64,000 bases of DNA from Didymella arachidicola (GCA_016630955.3 CM049993.1:1550001-1614000); one strand, 5' to 3'; positions 10,249 to 21,827 are shown, counted from the stretch's first letter. The notes: generated by a model from the sequence alone, not told the origin. Translations and numbers: made by a program.

Positions 10249-11596
10249 TTAGCGAAGCACGTACTCACGTTTCCCCTCGAGGACGTAAGACCTGAGCAGA
10301 ATCGGGCTGGGATGTAAGTATTGCCGACAGCCATCGACGGCATCAGCTTTGTAAGAGCATTGAGAAGAGCTATCTACCTTTTCGTCCTTTGAGAGGACTT
10401 GAAAACGTAGAATTGGGTACTCAGCCAGTCTGATCGACCCATCCAAGCAAGGTACGACCCAATGCCGACAAGCCCCGCTGCTCGAACGACTACCTTTGTT
10501 ATCACCGCTTGCACTTATGGTGGCACCCCAATGGTTACAATCGAATACGATGGTACACTGAGGCGCGCCATCGAGGATTCCCGTGAGGAGAGAGCGCAGC
10601 TCGTTACCATAAGACGCACGATCAGTGAGCACCCAATGAAGGTCCAGTGCTTGATCAACATGGCGAAAGACTCGGCCTCATGTCCTAATCCAGACTGGAG
10701 GAACAGGCGTCTCATAGCTTTGACTTGTGTTCTGAAAGTGACACTCGTATTGTTCCAAGACATCTCGCCTCGTTCATCGCCTCGCGGGGTGCCACCGTAC
10801 TGTACGCAGTTGACCGAGTACCCGAGAAAGCATGAGGCCCTTCACAGAAAGATGTGTACAGCAGGTATTTGATCAGTCTTGTACCCAGCTGGACGGTACC
10901 TCCCCTCTCGGCCGTTTCTTCAGCGACCACTTCTTTGAACTCATCCATGATATGCTCTTCTTCCTCCGCAAGCTCTTGTAAGTCAGGATCAGAAGTAGGC
11001 TGGAAGTCCCACCGTATTTGTATGTGTTTGGGTATGTTGTCAATAAGCCACCGCGCTATATGCCCAAGAGTATGGGACCAGCCTGTCCAATACCGGAGTT
11101 GGTTTTCGCCTATCTCAAAAGACACCGTAGCGCTCTCAAGATTAGGGAATGCTTCAAGTATCTCTGTAAAGTACGTATCGCGCATCCATGCATCTGTTCT
11201 ATTTGCTTCCCAGTACGACCCCTTTCGGTCGGCGTTGGGCTCGTCTGCATCGAGAGTTCAAAGTTCAAGTCTCTTGAAGCAGGATCGTGTTTGTTCTCTC
11301 ATATTCTGAGTAATGAGCCGGTCTCGTGGACTGTTGACGATGAAGCTCCAATCACGTAATCCATACGCATTCATAACCAGCACTTGGCCTTTGTAAAAGT
11401 GATCAACCAGCTCACGATGAATTTGCTGGCAAGTTCGCAGAGCGGCAAATTCGTACCGAGGTCGTGCATGCCGGCGGGGCATGATATTGAGCAGGGTAAG
11501 GTACGGCTGGAGCGAGAGTATGTAACCATAAGCATGCAACCGAAGCTCAGTCGGCAAATCAAGAAATCAGAAGGGTGGCACCTGAGGTGGTCAGCC
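10249..11596 (-). pseudogene. Degraded gene of the fungal LPxELR/F-box-like hypothetical family
   Basis: The minus strand holds a coherent but broken coding region. It starts PPF-stop-FLDLPTELRLHAYGY; intact members of this large ascomycete family read F-R-FLDLPxELR-x-x-IYxY at this point. It continues with AALRTCQQIHRELVDHFY, typical of the next block. In-frame TGA codons interrupt it at 11567-11569, 11258-11260 and 10712-10714. The reading frame resumes directly after the second (TLDADEPNADRKG, then YFTEILEAFPNLES). A further coherent piece, RVFRHVDQALDLHWVLTD, is in another frame (10632-10249), so at least one frameshift is also present. No splice sites explain these breaks. The first stop equals one C-to-T change of an Arg CGA codon. 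Confidence 0.6.
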
Positions 11597-11623
11597 TAAG
11601 TATACTTGAGTTCGCAATATTAG

Positions 11624-12070
11624 CTACATACCCAAGCTCACGATAGCATTGACTTTGATGTTCAATGACATCTCTAGGAGTCGATCAAGCCTTGGGAGCA
11701 GCTGCAAGACTTCTGAGCAAGTGGGATCGCGGGATTTGTCCATGCCAGAAGGTTGGTACACGTTCAGATACGCTCTGCCTCGCCACGATGTTTTGCAAAT
11801 GTCGACAAGAGTTGCTGGGATGCGATTGAATCGGGGCACTATGTCCACGACTTTGTACAACTCATCCACATCCCACGAGGGTGTTGTATTGAATGGTTCA
11901 ATGTCTTCCACAACCAAGGCTTTGGAATCGATTTTCTCTGAGAAGATGGTATTCAGAACAAGATCCTGTTGGAGATTCAAGGGCACGGAGCCAAGAAGTT
12001 GATCAAGAGCGAGCAGTCGAAGAGCCAGCTTCTGCATGTCCTGCACGTGGTCTGAAATAGTCATATCCAT
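11624..12070 (-). CDS. Uncharacterised ORF next to degraded LPxELR gene
   Basis: Open frame of 148 aa (start ATG at 12070). It looks coding: LALRLLALDQLLGSVPLNLQ, VVDIVPRFNRIPATLVDICK and LPRLDRLLEMSLNIKV suggest an alpha-helical protein. A possible donor (G|GTATGT at the end) and acceptor (CCTCAG) would add only a few residues before a stop. It may be part of the same decaying locus as the pseudogene just downstream rather than a working gene. No family recognised. Confidence 0.35.
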   Translation of the reverse strand: MDMTISDHVQDMQKLALRLLALDQLLGSVPLNLQQDLVLNTIFSEKIDSKALVVEDIEPFNTTPSWDVDELYKVVDIVPRFNRIPATLVDICKTSWRGRAYLNVYQPSGMDKSRDPTCSEVLQLLPRLDRLLEMSLNIKVNAIVSLGM

Positions 12071-13640
12071 CTCAGATCTTCAACGGCCCGCAAGTGCTGA
12101 GCCGCACTTTTTGATGAACAACAAGTCAGCCATGGGGAGGTTAGTATTTATACACGGACCCCCGGGCTATATCGGACATGGACTAGCGTTGTGCAAGGGG
12201 TAGCACAGCCCTCCGGCGATCATGCGAGTACTCACCGCATTTTTAACACCTTCTGACAGCTCCCTTAGCGCAGGATTGTTATGTGTTCTGCGTAGGTCTA
12301 CGATCACTCCTATTAGTGGCTTCCGTTAGTACATTGTACCCATATAGGAAAGAATAAGTACCATAGGTAGAGGCTTCTGTCCGAGGACTGATGAATCTGG
12401 TGCTCGGTGCTTAGACTTCGAAGCAGCTAAGACGTTCAGACTCCTATGAACTGAGAACGTGTTTGCACCATGACTACTCCTAAGCTCATCTCCCATTACT
12501 GTCCATTTACTATATGTCAGTGATTACTCCCGAGGGACAGAATCTCGTCATATGATCTTGTATCAGTACAATTGTACAGAGCTCAACACAGCGTTATGGA
12601 CATTGTGTGAGCTATAGTGGCAGTTCGTGACCTCTGATACCCGCTCACAAGGAGTTCCGACAAGGTATTTCATGATCCGAAGTGACCTGTCTCTACTTGT
12701 ACAACAGTAGAGAGCATCAGCCGGAGGATGATGGGGCGGTATTGAGCCAAGATATACAGAGATCCGCTGAGTGGCTGGCCCAGATAGTACTTAGTAGAGC
12801 ATTATAATGCACATGAACATTATAGTTTTCGAGTTCAGGAAGAGCGGCGAATACACTCCTTTTTCTGCAAAATTACAAGAAGGGCAAGCCACTAAAGGCA
12901 GTCGGGACCTAACATTTGAGGAAATTTTCTCCACTAATATCTACTCTTTTGGTTTCTTCATTCTTTCTATGATGCTGGAACGATTATACGCTAGGTTTAA
13001 AGCCTTTTCCTGCTTTCACGTGCTTGAGGAAGAAGGCATAGTGGTTGAAAGAGCTATAGAGGTAGTTGATGAGGTGCGATGAAGAAATCACGATGGATCT
13101 TGACGTTGAATTCATATGATAATTGCTGCGGGTACTCAAACTGCTATGAGATGAGGGTAGAAGTTTATGTCGATGTGCGTGCTTGGTATTATGGTAGGTA
13201 AACAGTGTCTACGCAGCGGAGCAAATCTGACGTCTCTGTACACACTTCGTATTGTACGAGAACAGCACAAGCATTTACACCCCCATTTACATAAATGGTA
13301 CCTTAGCACTCAACGTCGATGAGACTGTAAGTCTTTTTGCAAAGAGGTCGATAGGCTAGTAAGGAAACGCAGCCATCTACTACGGCAAGGGAGGGGCGAG
13401 AACCTGGCGAGCCGGTGATGCCACAACGGGTAGATGAGCCTTACCATTCTCAACGTCTATGTTCGTACGTGCTATATGGGTGAACAAACAGCCTTTATAA
13501 TATTTGCATCCCCATTTTACCTGTGTGCTACGCTCCCTAATGGGAACAGCAGATTGTTCTAATTAGTCCTACTCTTGCTGGGCTAAAGATAGACCTAGAA
13601 GAAAGTACAAAGAGGAGCTTTCCCATGTGATCAGAGGTGA
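12071..13640. other. Gene-poor stretch, nothing firmly recognised
   Basis: 1.6 kb with many stops on both strands. One open frame at 12807-13082 contains NIYSFGFFILSMML, which resembles the DxYSFG segment of protein kinases, but no other kinase motif is present. Otherwise no gene or clear repeat. Together with the two gene remnants flanking it, this looks like decaying accessory sequence. Confidence 0.5.
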
Positions 13641-13649
13641 TGAAAGATC

Positions 13650-14190
13650 CGGAGGCCTTCGCGAGTATTTATTTGGAGCAGGAGCTTGAATAGGGAGAAG
13701 TTTGTGTTCGACACTCGCGCTTGAATCATCGACGGCGAAGTTCCCAACAAGGTTGGGGGCAACTCCTTCACGGCTCCATTCATAGGCAACAACTCGGATA
13801 CCCGCTTCATGCGCAACAGGGCCAAGGACGTATTATTCGCTACAACCCTCGGCTGGCCCAACAGCAGCGTTGTATCAATGAATGCCCTTGAGGCCAGCGC
13901 CCAAGTAAACTTGAGCAACCTTGCGTCCATCAAACTTTTATTAAATGCAGCTGGACAACACATCGATGTGGCCAACTGGGCGCAGAGTAATGCTGCGCTA
14001 GATATCCATCTTCCATTCAAACCTCTGGACTCGCTGGCGTATGTGCTCAAGCTGAGCTTAAACGGCACCATCCCTGTGTGCCAGATCACCGGCGGCGCTT
14101 CGTTGTTTACGATCAGTACTACAAACGGGGTAGGTTTCTCTGTGTCACAGGGCGACTTTTATCTTTATTCTTCGAGGATACTGGTGTGAA
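13650..14190 (+). pseudogene. Remnant of a GH29 alpha-L-fucosidase, C-terminal part
   Basis: Reading the plus strand through a TGA at 13722-13724 gives IIDGEVPNKVGGNSFTAPF, NNSDTRFMRNRAKDVLFATT and LGWPNSSVV, then DIHLPFKPLDSLAYVLKLSL. This is the order seen in GH29 enzymes after the catalytic barrel: the RPW-type linker with GEGP, the xDIRFTrskdxLYAxxLGWP strand pair and the C-terminal beta domain ending in AxVLKL. The catalytic barrel is absent upstream. The frame stops at 14187-14189 after an unrelated tail. The TGA stands where an Arg CGA would fit. Family assignment is by pattern only. Confidence 0.5.
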
Positions 14191-15111
14191 AGTGGAGGAT
14201 GTGAAGCTCAGTGACTCTTCGATGTACACAGTGGGGGAGCATTGCATCGGGGCAGGGGCTCTAGGATCGAAGTGTTGCCTTCGGATGAGAGACCACGTTG
14301 AGAAAATTTCGAAGTCGCAGCCACCGCTATTGAAAGCGTCTCGAGCCTACCCTCCAGTTCAGGATTCGTTACTAAAGACTTTATGAGGATCCGACCTTGT
14401 CGCACTCGTTAGTGTCGTCATCTAGATGCAGACCCAATCAATGTTATCAGAACGATCTTGCCAGAACAGGGGTGGCCTCGAAACATGGAGATCTGGTTTG
14501 CACTAACTAAATTCACAGGCCTTGCAAGAGGTCAAAATCTGAGTGCTCGTGATATGTGAAGAGTATCGATCAGTAAGCGGAGCCTAGGCAGTTCGTGTAC
14601 ACAATATCGGTATGTTTCTGTACCTCATTTGGCAGCATAATTTGTGTCATCCATCACCGGAGCTGATGTTCCTTTGGAGACAATGAGATTGCACGTTTCG
14701 TCGAAAGACTATACGCGGAAATTTTGAAGGTGCAGTGCGAGTACGCAGACCCGTGTGCCCTTCGACACTTCACGGTCCGCGCGTTTTCGGATCACTACGT
14801 TCAAACAACGTCATCGGGGTCGCTGGCAATGTCCAGCGTCCACAATCTGTACCTCCAGAGCTTCGCGCCTGGCCGCGAGCTGCACGTCAAGAATCGCAAA
14901 TTGTCTGCAAGCCTGACATGAGGTTGGGCCAGAGGTCGGGCGCCTGATGAGGCTGTGCCCATGCAATAACCCAACTCGCCAATCAAAGAACCGCGGTGTG
15001 CAACAACACATCACAGGCCGTGATGCGATTCCTCTGCTGCGTTGATCAAGTCAGCCACCTCAGGAATTGCAATACGTGAATCGCGTCGCAGATCCATGCT
15101 GTGCACAGAAT
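14191..15111. other. Intergenic region, nothing recognised
   Basis: 921 nt without a supported gene. The last part is the promoter of the STAND-N-terminal-type gene starting at 15112. Confidence 0.5.
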
Positions 15112-17487
15112 ATGAGCTTTGGAATCTCCATAGGCGACCTCATCAAGCTCGGTGAGGTTGCCGGACGAGTGTATAAGAACTGTACGTGGACGCGTCTGTT
15201 TGATCCACCCCAAGACTAACTGCACCGAGGTCGCGATTGTACGGGTGACTACAAGCATATGACTACAGAAGCGCGTAGTCTGACAAATCTCCTCAATGAT
15301 ATTCAAGACAAGTACGATAAGATACCCGCGCACAAGCGCCAACAGCTTCTCGATGCCTACGATCCGTGTATCGAAATTCTCTCCGAACTCGACAAGCTAC
15401 TCGAGCACTACAACTCGCTCGATACGAAAAGCAAGCGAGCGTGGGATCGCCTGAAATGGGATCCCGAGAAATCCCGCAGCCTGCGAGAGCGTTTGGCCGC
15501 GAGTGTTGCGATGCTCAATGTCTTTTATACCTCGTTGATACACGATAACCAAGTGCTGATACTCGAGGCCTTGGAGCGTCTAGAGCTGGATTATAAGGGT
15601 GGCTATCGTGAAGAGAGTATTGCGTCCATCGAGCGCATCGCTGCTTCAGAGCCCCATTACCAGGAGAACGACAACGATGCTGCTTGGACACAGATCATTC
15701 GCGATCTCGAGGATGTTGGTATCTCCGATCAGGTTGCTCTGATATACCGTGACTTCGTTCTGGACTGGTTCATCAAGGCGGTGAACGAAGGCAGACTCTT
15801 GGAGGAAAATACAAACACCCAGAATCTGGGCTCCACGTGGGCCTCTTCGAGCGACGGCTTTCAGGCGAACTTCGTATCGACGTCACTTGCAGCCGTCGAT
15901 TTGAACGAAAAGCGCGATGCTGTCTTGCTAGAGGATATTGCGGCGCAATTGCCTAGTATGGCTCCGCTGCAAAGATCGGACTCGTCGAATGCACCCGAGC
16001 CCCTGCATATCGCTCACTCTACTGCGGAACTTGGAAACCATACCAATGCATTACACTCGGCTCACGAGGCTCCAGCGCTTATGCAATTACCGTCGCCATC
16101 CGCTCGTGCTCCTGAACCCTTACACAGAATAGACCATGGCGTACCTTTGGAAGTATTTCAACCAAGCACGTCAGCTTATGAAGCGCCTGAACCGGTTTAT
16201 TTTGCAACACCTTTAGATCTGAACGAGAGAGCTCAGAACATCGTTGAGGCGTGGAGGAAACACAATTTTGTGCTAGCGACGAGATTGCTCGAAGAGCATC
16301 TAGTGGTTGTCGAACAGGGCTTCGTGGCACCCAATGGGTTGCAGCCGGATCGGCGTGTTTTGCGACACTGCGTTGGTGCATGCGCATCGTTCAGTGGTGA
16401 TCTTACGAAGGCAAAGCTTTTCTTCGAAAGTGCGTTCAACGGCATCTACCTGATGAGGAACCTCGACGAGGGGGATATAGCCGCAGCTCGTTGGCTCGGA
16501 GATGTTTGCCTGCGATTGAAGGAGTTTCACAACACAGTGTTAGCATGGAGTGTCGCTCTTGAGGGCACCATACGTCGCTTTGGCATCTCGCATGATCGAA
16601 CGCGGCAAATCATGCAGGAGATGCTTAAGTTAGACGAATGGGTATCAGCTTTCGAAGGCATCAACAGTCGGTTTCGTGCAAATGTCGACCCCACCGACAT
16701 TTTCTGTAACACCCACAAAATGGAGAAGAGTGATCTCGTGCGCGCTACCCAGGCACGTGTAAATAAGGGGCGTCGGCTTAGACTTGGTCGTCCGTCAGCC
16801 GCTCTCCTGCCGCGTCCGCGGCTGGAAATGGTGCCAGGAGAAGCGTTTCTGACCGGCCCATTGGTTTCTTCAGGAGCATGGCCGTTGCAATGGGACTCTA
16901 CCTTCTCACCCATGGCCGTCTTTCAGACGCAGTACTATACGAAGCTTGCAAGACCAACACAGCCTGCATTAGCGGTAAGAGCATTACGCTGGACCTCGCT
17001 CGGCGAGTCCAAGAAACTTGACTTTCTTACTAAAGCTGGCAACACTTGGCTAGTCGAGACCGTCAAGGCCATTCTGCGAGAGTTAGGGGTCGAGCACGCT
17101 GAACATCCAGATGAGAACATTATCGTCTGCTGCCTGCACAAAATTCGAGACGGCGTGGCCTGCAGTGAAGCTGTTTTCATCGCTTTCTCGAGATTGCAAT
17201 TTCGCAATGTGTGCGGCATAAGAGTCTCCGACGTAAGATGGTCTACGCGAAAGCCACCTTTCCCTTACGCATCAAAGTCACTAATGGACTTTGAGCCTCC
17301 TGGCGACACGGAGTTCAGAGATACCATCAAAGAGATGCTGAACACGGCAGAAGCTCATCGAATTTCTACTACGCCAACAGACAATAAAGTCGTTGAGCAG
17401 TCCGGTTCACGAACCTGGAAACCATGGGGTCCCTCGAAAAAGGAGTCAGCTTCAACATATTCGGCTACAGACCCGAAGTACGCATGA
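15112..17487 (+). CDS. Protein with the N-terminal domain of fungal STAND/NLR-type proteins, no NTPase seen
   Basis: Two exons, 15112-15181 and 15230-17487; 775 aa. The 48-nt intron (GTACGT..CCGAG, branch CTAAC) joins MSFGISIGDLIKLGEVAG to RDCTGDYKHMTTEARSLTNL, recreating the helical N-terminal domain that fronts many fungal NACHT/NB-ARC and related proteins (pattern MSFGxSxGD..VYKxCxxxPGDY). The domain continues with DTKSKRAWDRLKWDP and LRERLAASVAMLNVFYTSL. Further on comes a Pro/Ser-rich linker with AxEPLH repeats, then TPR-like helices (FSGDLTKAKLFFESAF, AAARWLGDVCLRLKEF). No Walker A or B motif is present, so this is not a full NLR. Its function is unknown; proteins of this type may act in signalling or heterokaryon-type recognition. 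A second open frame overlapping the end (17393-17716) might be a further exon, but I could not find a good splice. Confidence 0.75.
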
Positions 17488-19184
17488 GTTGGCAAGCGAG
17501 GATGATCTGCTCTGGTTGCTCGAGCAGCGGTTGATTCCGATGTCCACTGCGCCAGACAGTGCGTCCGCGCTCATAGTCCCGAAATTTGGGCCGTTTGAAG
17601 AGATTGACAAATGCACTCTAATGCAGTACTTTGCACAAGTCTCTGCTGAACGGTGTGAAGGGCGATACCCTTTCTGCACTTCGAGAGCCTGCATACCTTT
17701 TGTTCAAGGTCTTTGACAGTTGGAAGGGCTCAGCGCGTGTTAGCTGAAATGCTCGCTTGTGTTCCCCACATGTAAACGCACATCTCCTCGTTTCCAGTCG
17801 ATCATTAGAGTTTTTGTCATCCGCATGTTGAAATCTATTTGCAACCATGGCGTCCATTAGCTGTCAGTCCTGTTGCTGCACATGCGGCGTTGGCAATGAT
17901 GACGTTCGCGGCTGCTATCTCAAGCTTGCGCAAGGACTGGCATGTCTCATTGCGCACCGTCTCCCCACGAATAAGCTTAGCTGTCGCGAACAAGGTTCAT
18001 CCACCATACCTTAGATCACCGTCGTCTTGTTGTACAGCGTACACGCATAGACTAGGCCGCCTGTACTGGATATTTTCTATGGGCAACACATTCGAGAGCA
18101 ACTACAGGCGTTGGCGCCATCACCTGGCTTGCAGCAAGTGAGGGAACCGCGAGCGCAATCTTCATATGCACAATCTTTATCGCGTGCCAACTTCGTAAAT
18201 GCTGTACAACACTCACTGAAACGATCGTTAGCACAAAATGCATCTGTCCTGGCGGCAGATTGCCCGAGCGCAAAGGACGGTCAACAGCAGTTTGCCTTAC
18301 ACATCCGTGACCCGCGACAGGCCTGAGCGAGATCAGATATCTTGGCCTCAGGCTCACAAACAGCATCCGAAGTCCTCGCGAAATTGGAGATGACAGAGTC
18401 CAGTCCCGCCAAGCTGTGGACTGCTGTGGGTTCCTGTTCCCCTGAACACTCGAGCGTTGCGTTACACCAGGCGCTTGCCAAGCTGCAGGACCTCAGCTGC
18501 AGGAGCTGTGGTTCAGAGGTTCAGAGAAGGGTTTGTTCTGACCGTTTTGCAGCCTGAGCTACTGCATGTGGCCGATGGCAGTTGGACTCGCTGAGAAGCA
18601 ACACCAAAAGAGCAGTTAAATGAAGGGCGGTACCTGAATTAGTGTGTCCGAAGAGGCGCCCCACTGCGGCAGACCTTACCAAATCATTCCCTAGCGGTTC
18701 GTTAACGCCGCCAAGCTCTGCGTTTGTGTTTCAAGTTAGACCTGGTGACAGGTCTCATTGGTCAGAGGTTTCAAGCCTGACAACCAACCTGGGAGGCGTC
18801 AACATCCCCATCGCAATTCCGGCACGGTTGCGGGTTCCAGAGGATCTGTCACCAGGAACACATCCAGTGGGGTGGCAGCGCGGCAACCTGGCCACAGGGA
18901 TGCCGCCGTGAAGAATCGGCACAGGGAATCTGACCCGGCCAGGATTCAAAAGCCCGATCAGGTCCTGCCTCCACTACTCCTCTCCTTACCTTCGGTCTTG
19001 ACCTCATAACCAACCACTGTCCTTCCCTTCGGCGCTCAGCTGCCAGTTCACTCCTTATCGTCGCCAGTCGACATCCATTCATTCTCGCGCGTTGAAGTCC
19101 TAGCGACTCAGTCTGTTCTTGTGAAAAACTACACCAATTGCGTCTTGTTTATCAACCACATCGAAAAATCACGTTGCAACCGAG
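17488..19184. other. Long intergenic region before the AA9 gene, nothing recognised
   Basis: 1.7 kb. Open frames are short and overlap on both strands. The last few hundred bases (CT-rich around 18970-19080) are presumably the AA9 promoter and leader. Confidence 0.5.
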
Positions 19185-20847
19185 ATGAAGTCTCAATCTA
19201 TGCTCCTTGCGGCCCTGGCCTCTGTGCCCGTGGCTTTCGCCCACACTGCCTTTACTGACTTCTACGTCAATGGTGTCCCTCAGGTTAGTACTTCGTGGAG
19301 ACCGTATGGACAATATCGCTGACACTTCCTAGGGTGATGGTGTTGCTATGCGCATGAGCACTAACGTCGAGCACTCTACTGCTCCCATTTCTAGTCTCGG
19401 CAGTGATGACATGGCTTGCAGTATGTTGCCCAGCCTCAATCATGATATCACTTATTAACCAGTCAATCAGATGTCGGTGGTTCGAAGGGTGTCTCTCGTG
19501 TCCAGTCTGTCTCGGATGGTGACACACTTTCTTTCGAGATTCGCGCCTGGCCTGCCGATGCTTCCAAGGAGCGCCTCGAACGTGGACATAAGGGACCATG
19601 CGCTGTCTACCTGAAGAAGGTCGGCTCCGCCATCGAGGACACGGGTTAGTCTATAGTCTTCTCTCTTCACAACTTCCTGCTGACACTTCTCTTCAGCTGC
19701 TGGCGACGGTTGGTTCAAGATTATGGAGCATGGCTACAACTCTGACACCGATCGCTGGTGCTCTGACGAGATCATTGACAACAACGGTCTCCTCAATGTC
19801 AAGCTTCCCACTGGCCTCGAGGGCGGCAACTACCTCGCTCGTCCTGAGATCCTTGCTCTCCACGCCGCTAACGACAATGACCCTCAATTCTACACTGGTT
19901 GTGCACAGATCTTCCTCGAGAGCGATGGCAATCTCGTTCCGGAATCCACTGTCTCCATTCCCGGATACGTCGATTACGGCCAGCCCAGCACCAGCTTCGA
20001 CATCTACAACAAGGATGCGTCGACCTACGAGCTCCCTGGTCCAAAGCTCGCAAAGCTCACCGCCAATGCCGCTCAAACCGCTTCTACAGGCCAGACCACT
20101 CAAACCGAGGGTCAGAAACCCGCTGACTGTCTGGCCGAGAACGCCAACTGGTGCGGCAAGGAAGTTTCCGACTACACCACCGAGAAGGGTTGCTGGGCAT
20201 CTGGTGAGGAGTGTTGGCAACAGGCCGAGAAGTGCTTTGACTCTGCTCCTATAACTGGCAGCACTGGCTGCACACTCTGGCAAACCAAATGCCAGGCCAT
20301 TAACGACCAGTGCAACGCCGGCAACTTCCAGGGCCCACCTAACAAGGGTAAAGTTCTCGCCCAGGAGAAGAAGAGCATCGACGTTGGCACTATCTTGTCT
20401 GGCCAGATTGATTCCGGCAACGTAGACACCGCACCCAAGGCTACCAAGAAGACCTCTGCCGCCCCCACCGATGCTACCAGCGCTCCCGCTGAGAAGCCGA
20501 GAACTTCCTCTACTGTTGCTGCTGCTAAGCCCACTGCCTCTGCCATCGATGACTACTCGTCGCCCGACATCATTGATTCCGAGGCCAAGTCCAGCTATGC
20601 TGCTCCCAGCGAGGTCGAGGCCCCTAAGGCAACATCCACCAAGGCTGCTGCCACCTACGAGGCTGCTCCCGCACCGACACCCGCCCCTGAAGTTCCTGAG
20701 TCCTCCGAAGGCGGCTCGAGCTGCAAGGAGGGCTATGTCTGTGTTACCGTCACCGACATCGAGACTGTCACCCAGTACATCACTGTTACTGCTGACTACC
20801 GCAAGCGTAACTCTGCTCACGTCCACCGCCGTCACGCCCGCCGCTAG
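19185..20847 (+). CDS. Secreted AA9 lytic polysaccharide monooxygenase with Cys-rich and Ser/Pro-rich tail
   Basis: Four exons: 19185-19283, 19333-19420, 19471-19644, 19697-20847; 503 aa. AA9 enzymes are secreted copper monooxygenases that cut cellulose and related glucans. The signal peptide (LLAALASVPVAFA) is followed directly by His-20, which becomes the N-terminal copper-binding histidine. The second histidine is in RGHKGPCAVYL, and the axial site is QFYTGCAQIFLES (Q..Y). The motif before it reads RPEILALH instead of the usual RHEIxALH. After the catalytic domain comes a Cys-rich module (WCGKEVSDYTTEKGC, CWQQAEKC, CTLWQTKCQAINDQC) of the kind found behind some AA9 domains. Then follow a long Ala/Thr/Pro/Ser linker, a short SCKEGYVCVTVTDIETVTQY segment and an odd basic end (HVHRRHARR). 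No CBM1 is present. All phases were checked. Confidence 0.92.
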
Positions 20848-21042
20848 ACCCGTCTGGTTGATGATGTTTGGAGGTGACGATTGATTTCTGCAACATTTGT
20901 TGCGAGCGCAAGGCTCTGTTTGGGATATGAGCAAGGTGCTCTTTGGGACGGTTATGGTCATGATACCTACGGCACAAAACAGAATGGTCATGTTCACTGC
21001 TGATACAGGTATCCTGCTGACTTCATTTCTCGTGACGCTCCT

Positions 21043-21827
21043 CTATTCAGCATGCGCGCCTTGCAGCTTTCCTTCCAAGATGTCATTCGCTTCTTCCCCA
21101 ATCCGCTCCGCACTCCATCTGATCAATGCCGGTCCAATACTGATTCTTGCAACGCCCAGCTCCGCAATCTCACTTGCACTCAGTCCTCCAGCCTTCCCTC
21201 TCACCAAGATAACGTTCAACCTTCCACTAAGCGCCTCACTAGCTTGCTTAACCTCATCTCTTCTCCACCCCTGCCGCGTCGGTCCACCCCATATGAAAAC
21301 ATTAAATGCCCCAGCCTCCAAATACCTCGTTCCCCGCTCAATCGCTTCATCTAAATCACTCCCAGCAAACAGCGCATCCGTACGCACGTTGACCACGAAG
21401 TCCGGAACGCCCTGCTCCCTCGCCACGGCCATGACTCTCCGAATGCGCTCGCATTGCTCGTCAACAGTGTACAAACCCCCGGTCTCGCGCCCGAGATCTT
21501 CGAGGTTGATACCCACAGCGCCAAGCTGGATGACTGCGCGCCAAACCCATCTTGGAAATCGACAGTGAGCGGAAGATTCTGTGTCGCAGCGACTTTGGCG
21601 ATGATGCGCGCGGCACTCAGGTTGGTCTCGAGATCCAGCTCATCGTCAGACAGGCCGGCAGCAGCGGCTATGGCAAAGGATGCCGTCGCGAGGGCTCTGG
21701 TACCGGGAAGAGACGCGATGCTGTTGGCCGTGATGGCGTCCCAGATGTTTGTTAGCACGAGAGGGTTGCCGGGGACGTGCAGACTGCGGAAGCGTTTTGC
21801 TGTGTCGTTGTGGGATTGAGCGGACAT
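21043..21827 (-). pseudogene. PEP mutase/isocitrate lyase-superfamily protein, broken by a frameshift
   Basis: The minus strand encodes a PEPM/ICL-type (beta/alpha)8 barrel in two frames. The first part (start 21827, MSAQSHNDTAKRF) has NPLVLTNIWDAITA, TASFAIAAAAGLSDDE and PLTVDFQDGFGA, the metal-binding DxDxGYG-like strand. The second part, in the next frame, starts AVIQLGAVGINLEDLG and continues VNVRTDALF and VFIWGGPT to the stop at 21043. The change of frame falls at about 21540, between DGFG and VIQLGAVG. Intact relatives have several more residues here, so a short deletion of length not divisible by three is likely. No splice sites could form an intron there. The KKCGH signature of isocitrate lyase is absent. 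It may be a pseudogene or a sequence error. It converges with the AA9 gene. Confidence 0.75.

Noticed and set aside
12807..13082. Kinase-like segment (NIYSFGFFILSMML)
   Set aside because: Only one weak motif resemblance and no catalytic loop, DFG or Walker-like region nearby; not enough to call a kinase remnant.
13631..14089. 152-aa open frame antisense to the GH29 remnant
   Set aside because: The sense strand gives the coherent fucosidase-like pattern; the antisense frame does not.
17393..17716. Possible last exon of the STAND-N-terminal-type protein
   Set aside because: The frame looks coding, but I found no donor/acceptor pair that joins it cleanly to the main exon, so it is not included in the gene model.
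19693..20997. 434-aa open frame on the minus strand, antisense to the AA9 gene
   Set aside because: It mirrors the codon bias of the AA9 exon (Gly/Val/Leu-rich, low complexity), has no family features, and the sense strand has an intact signal peptide, copper-binding histidines and introns.
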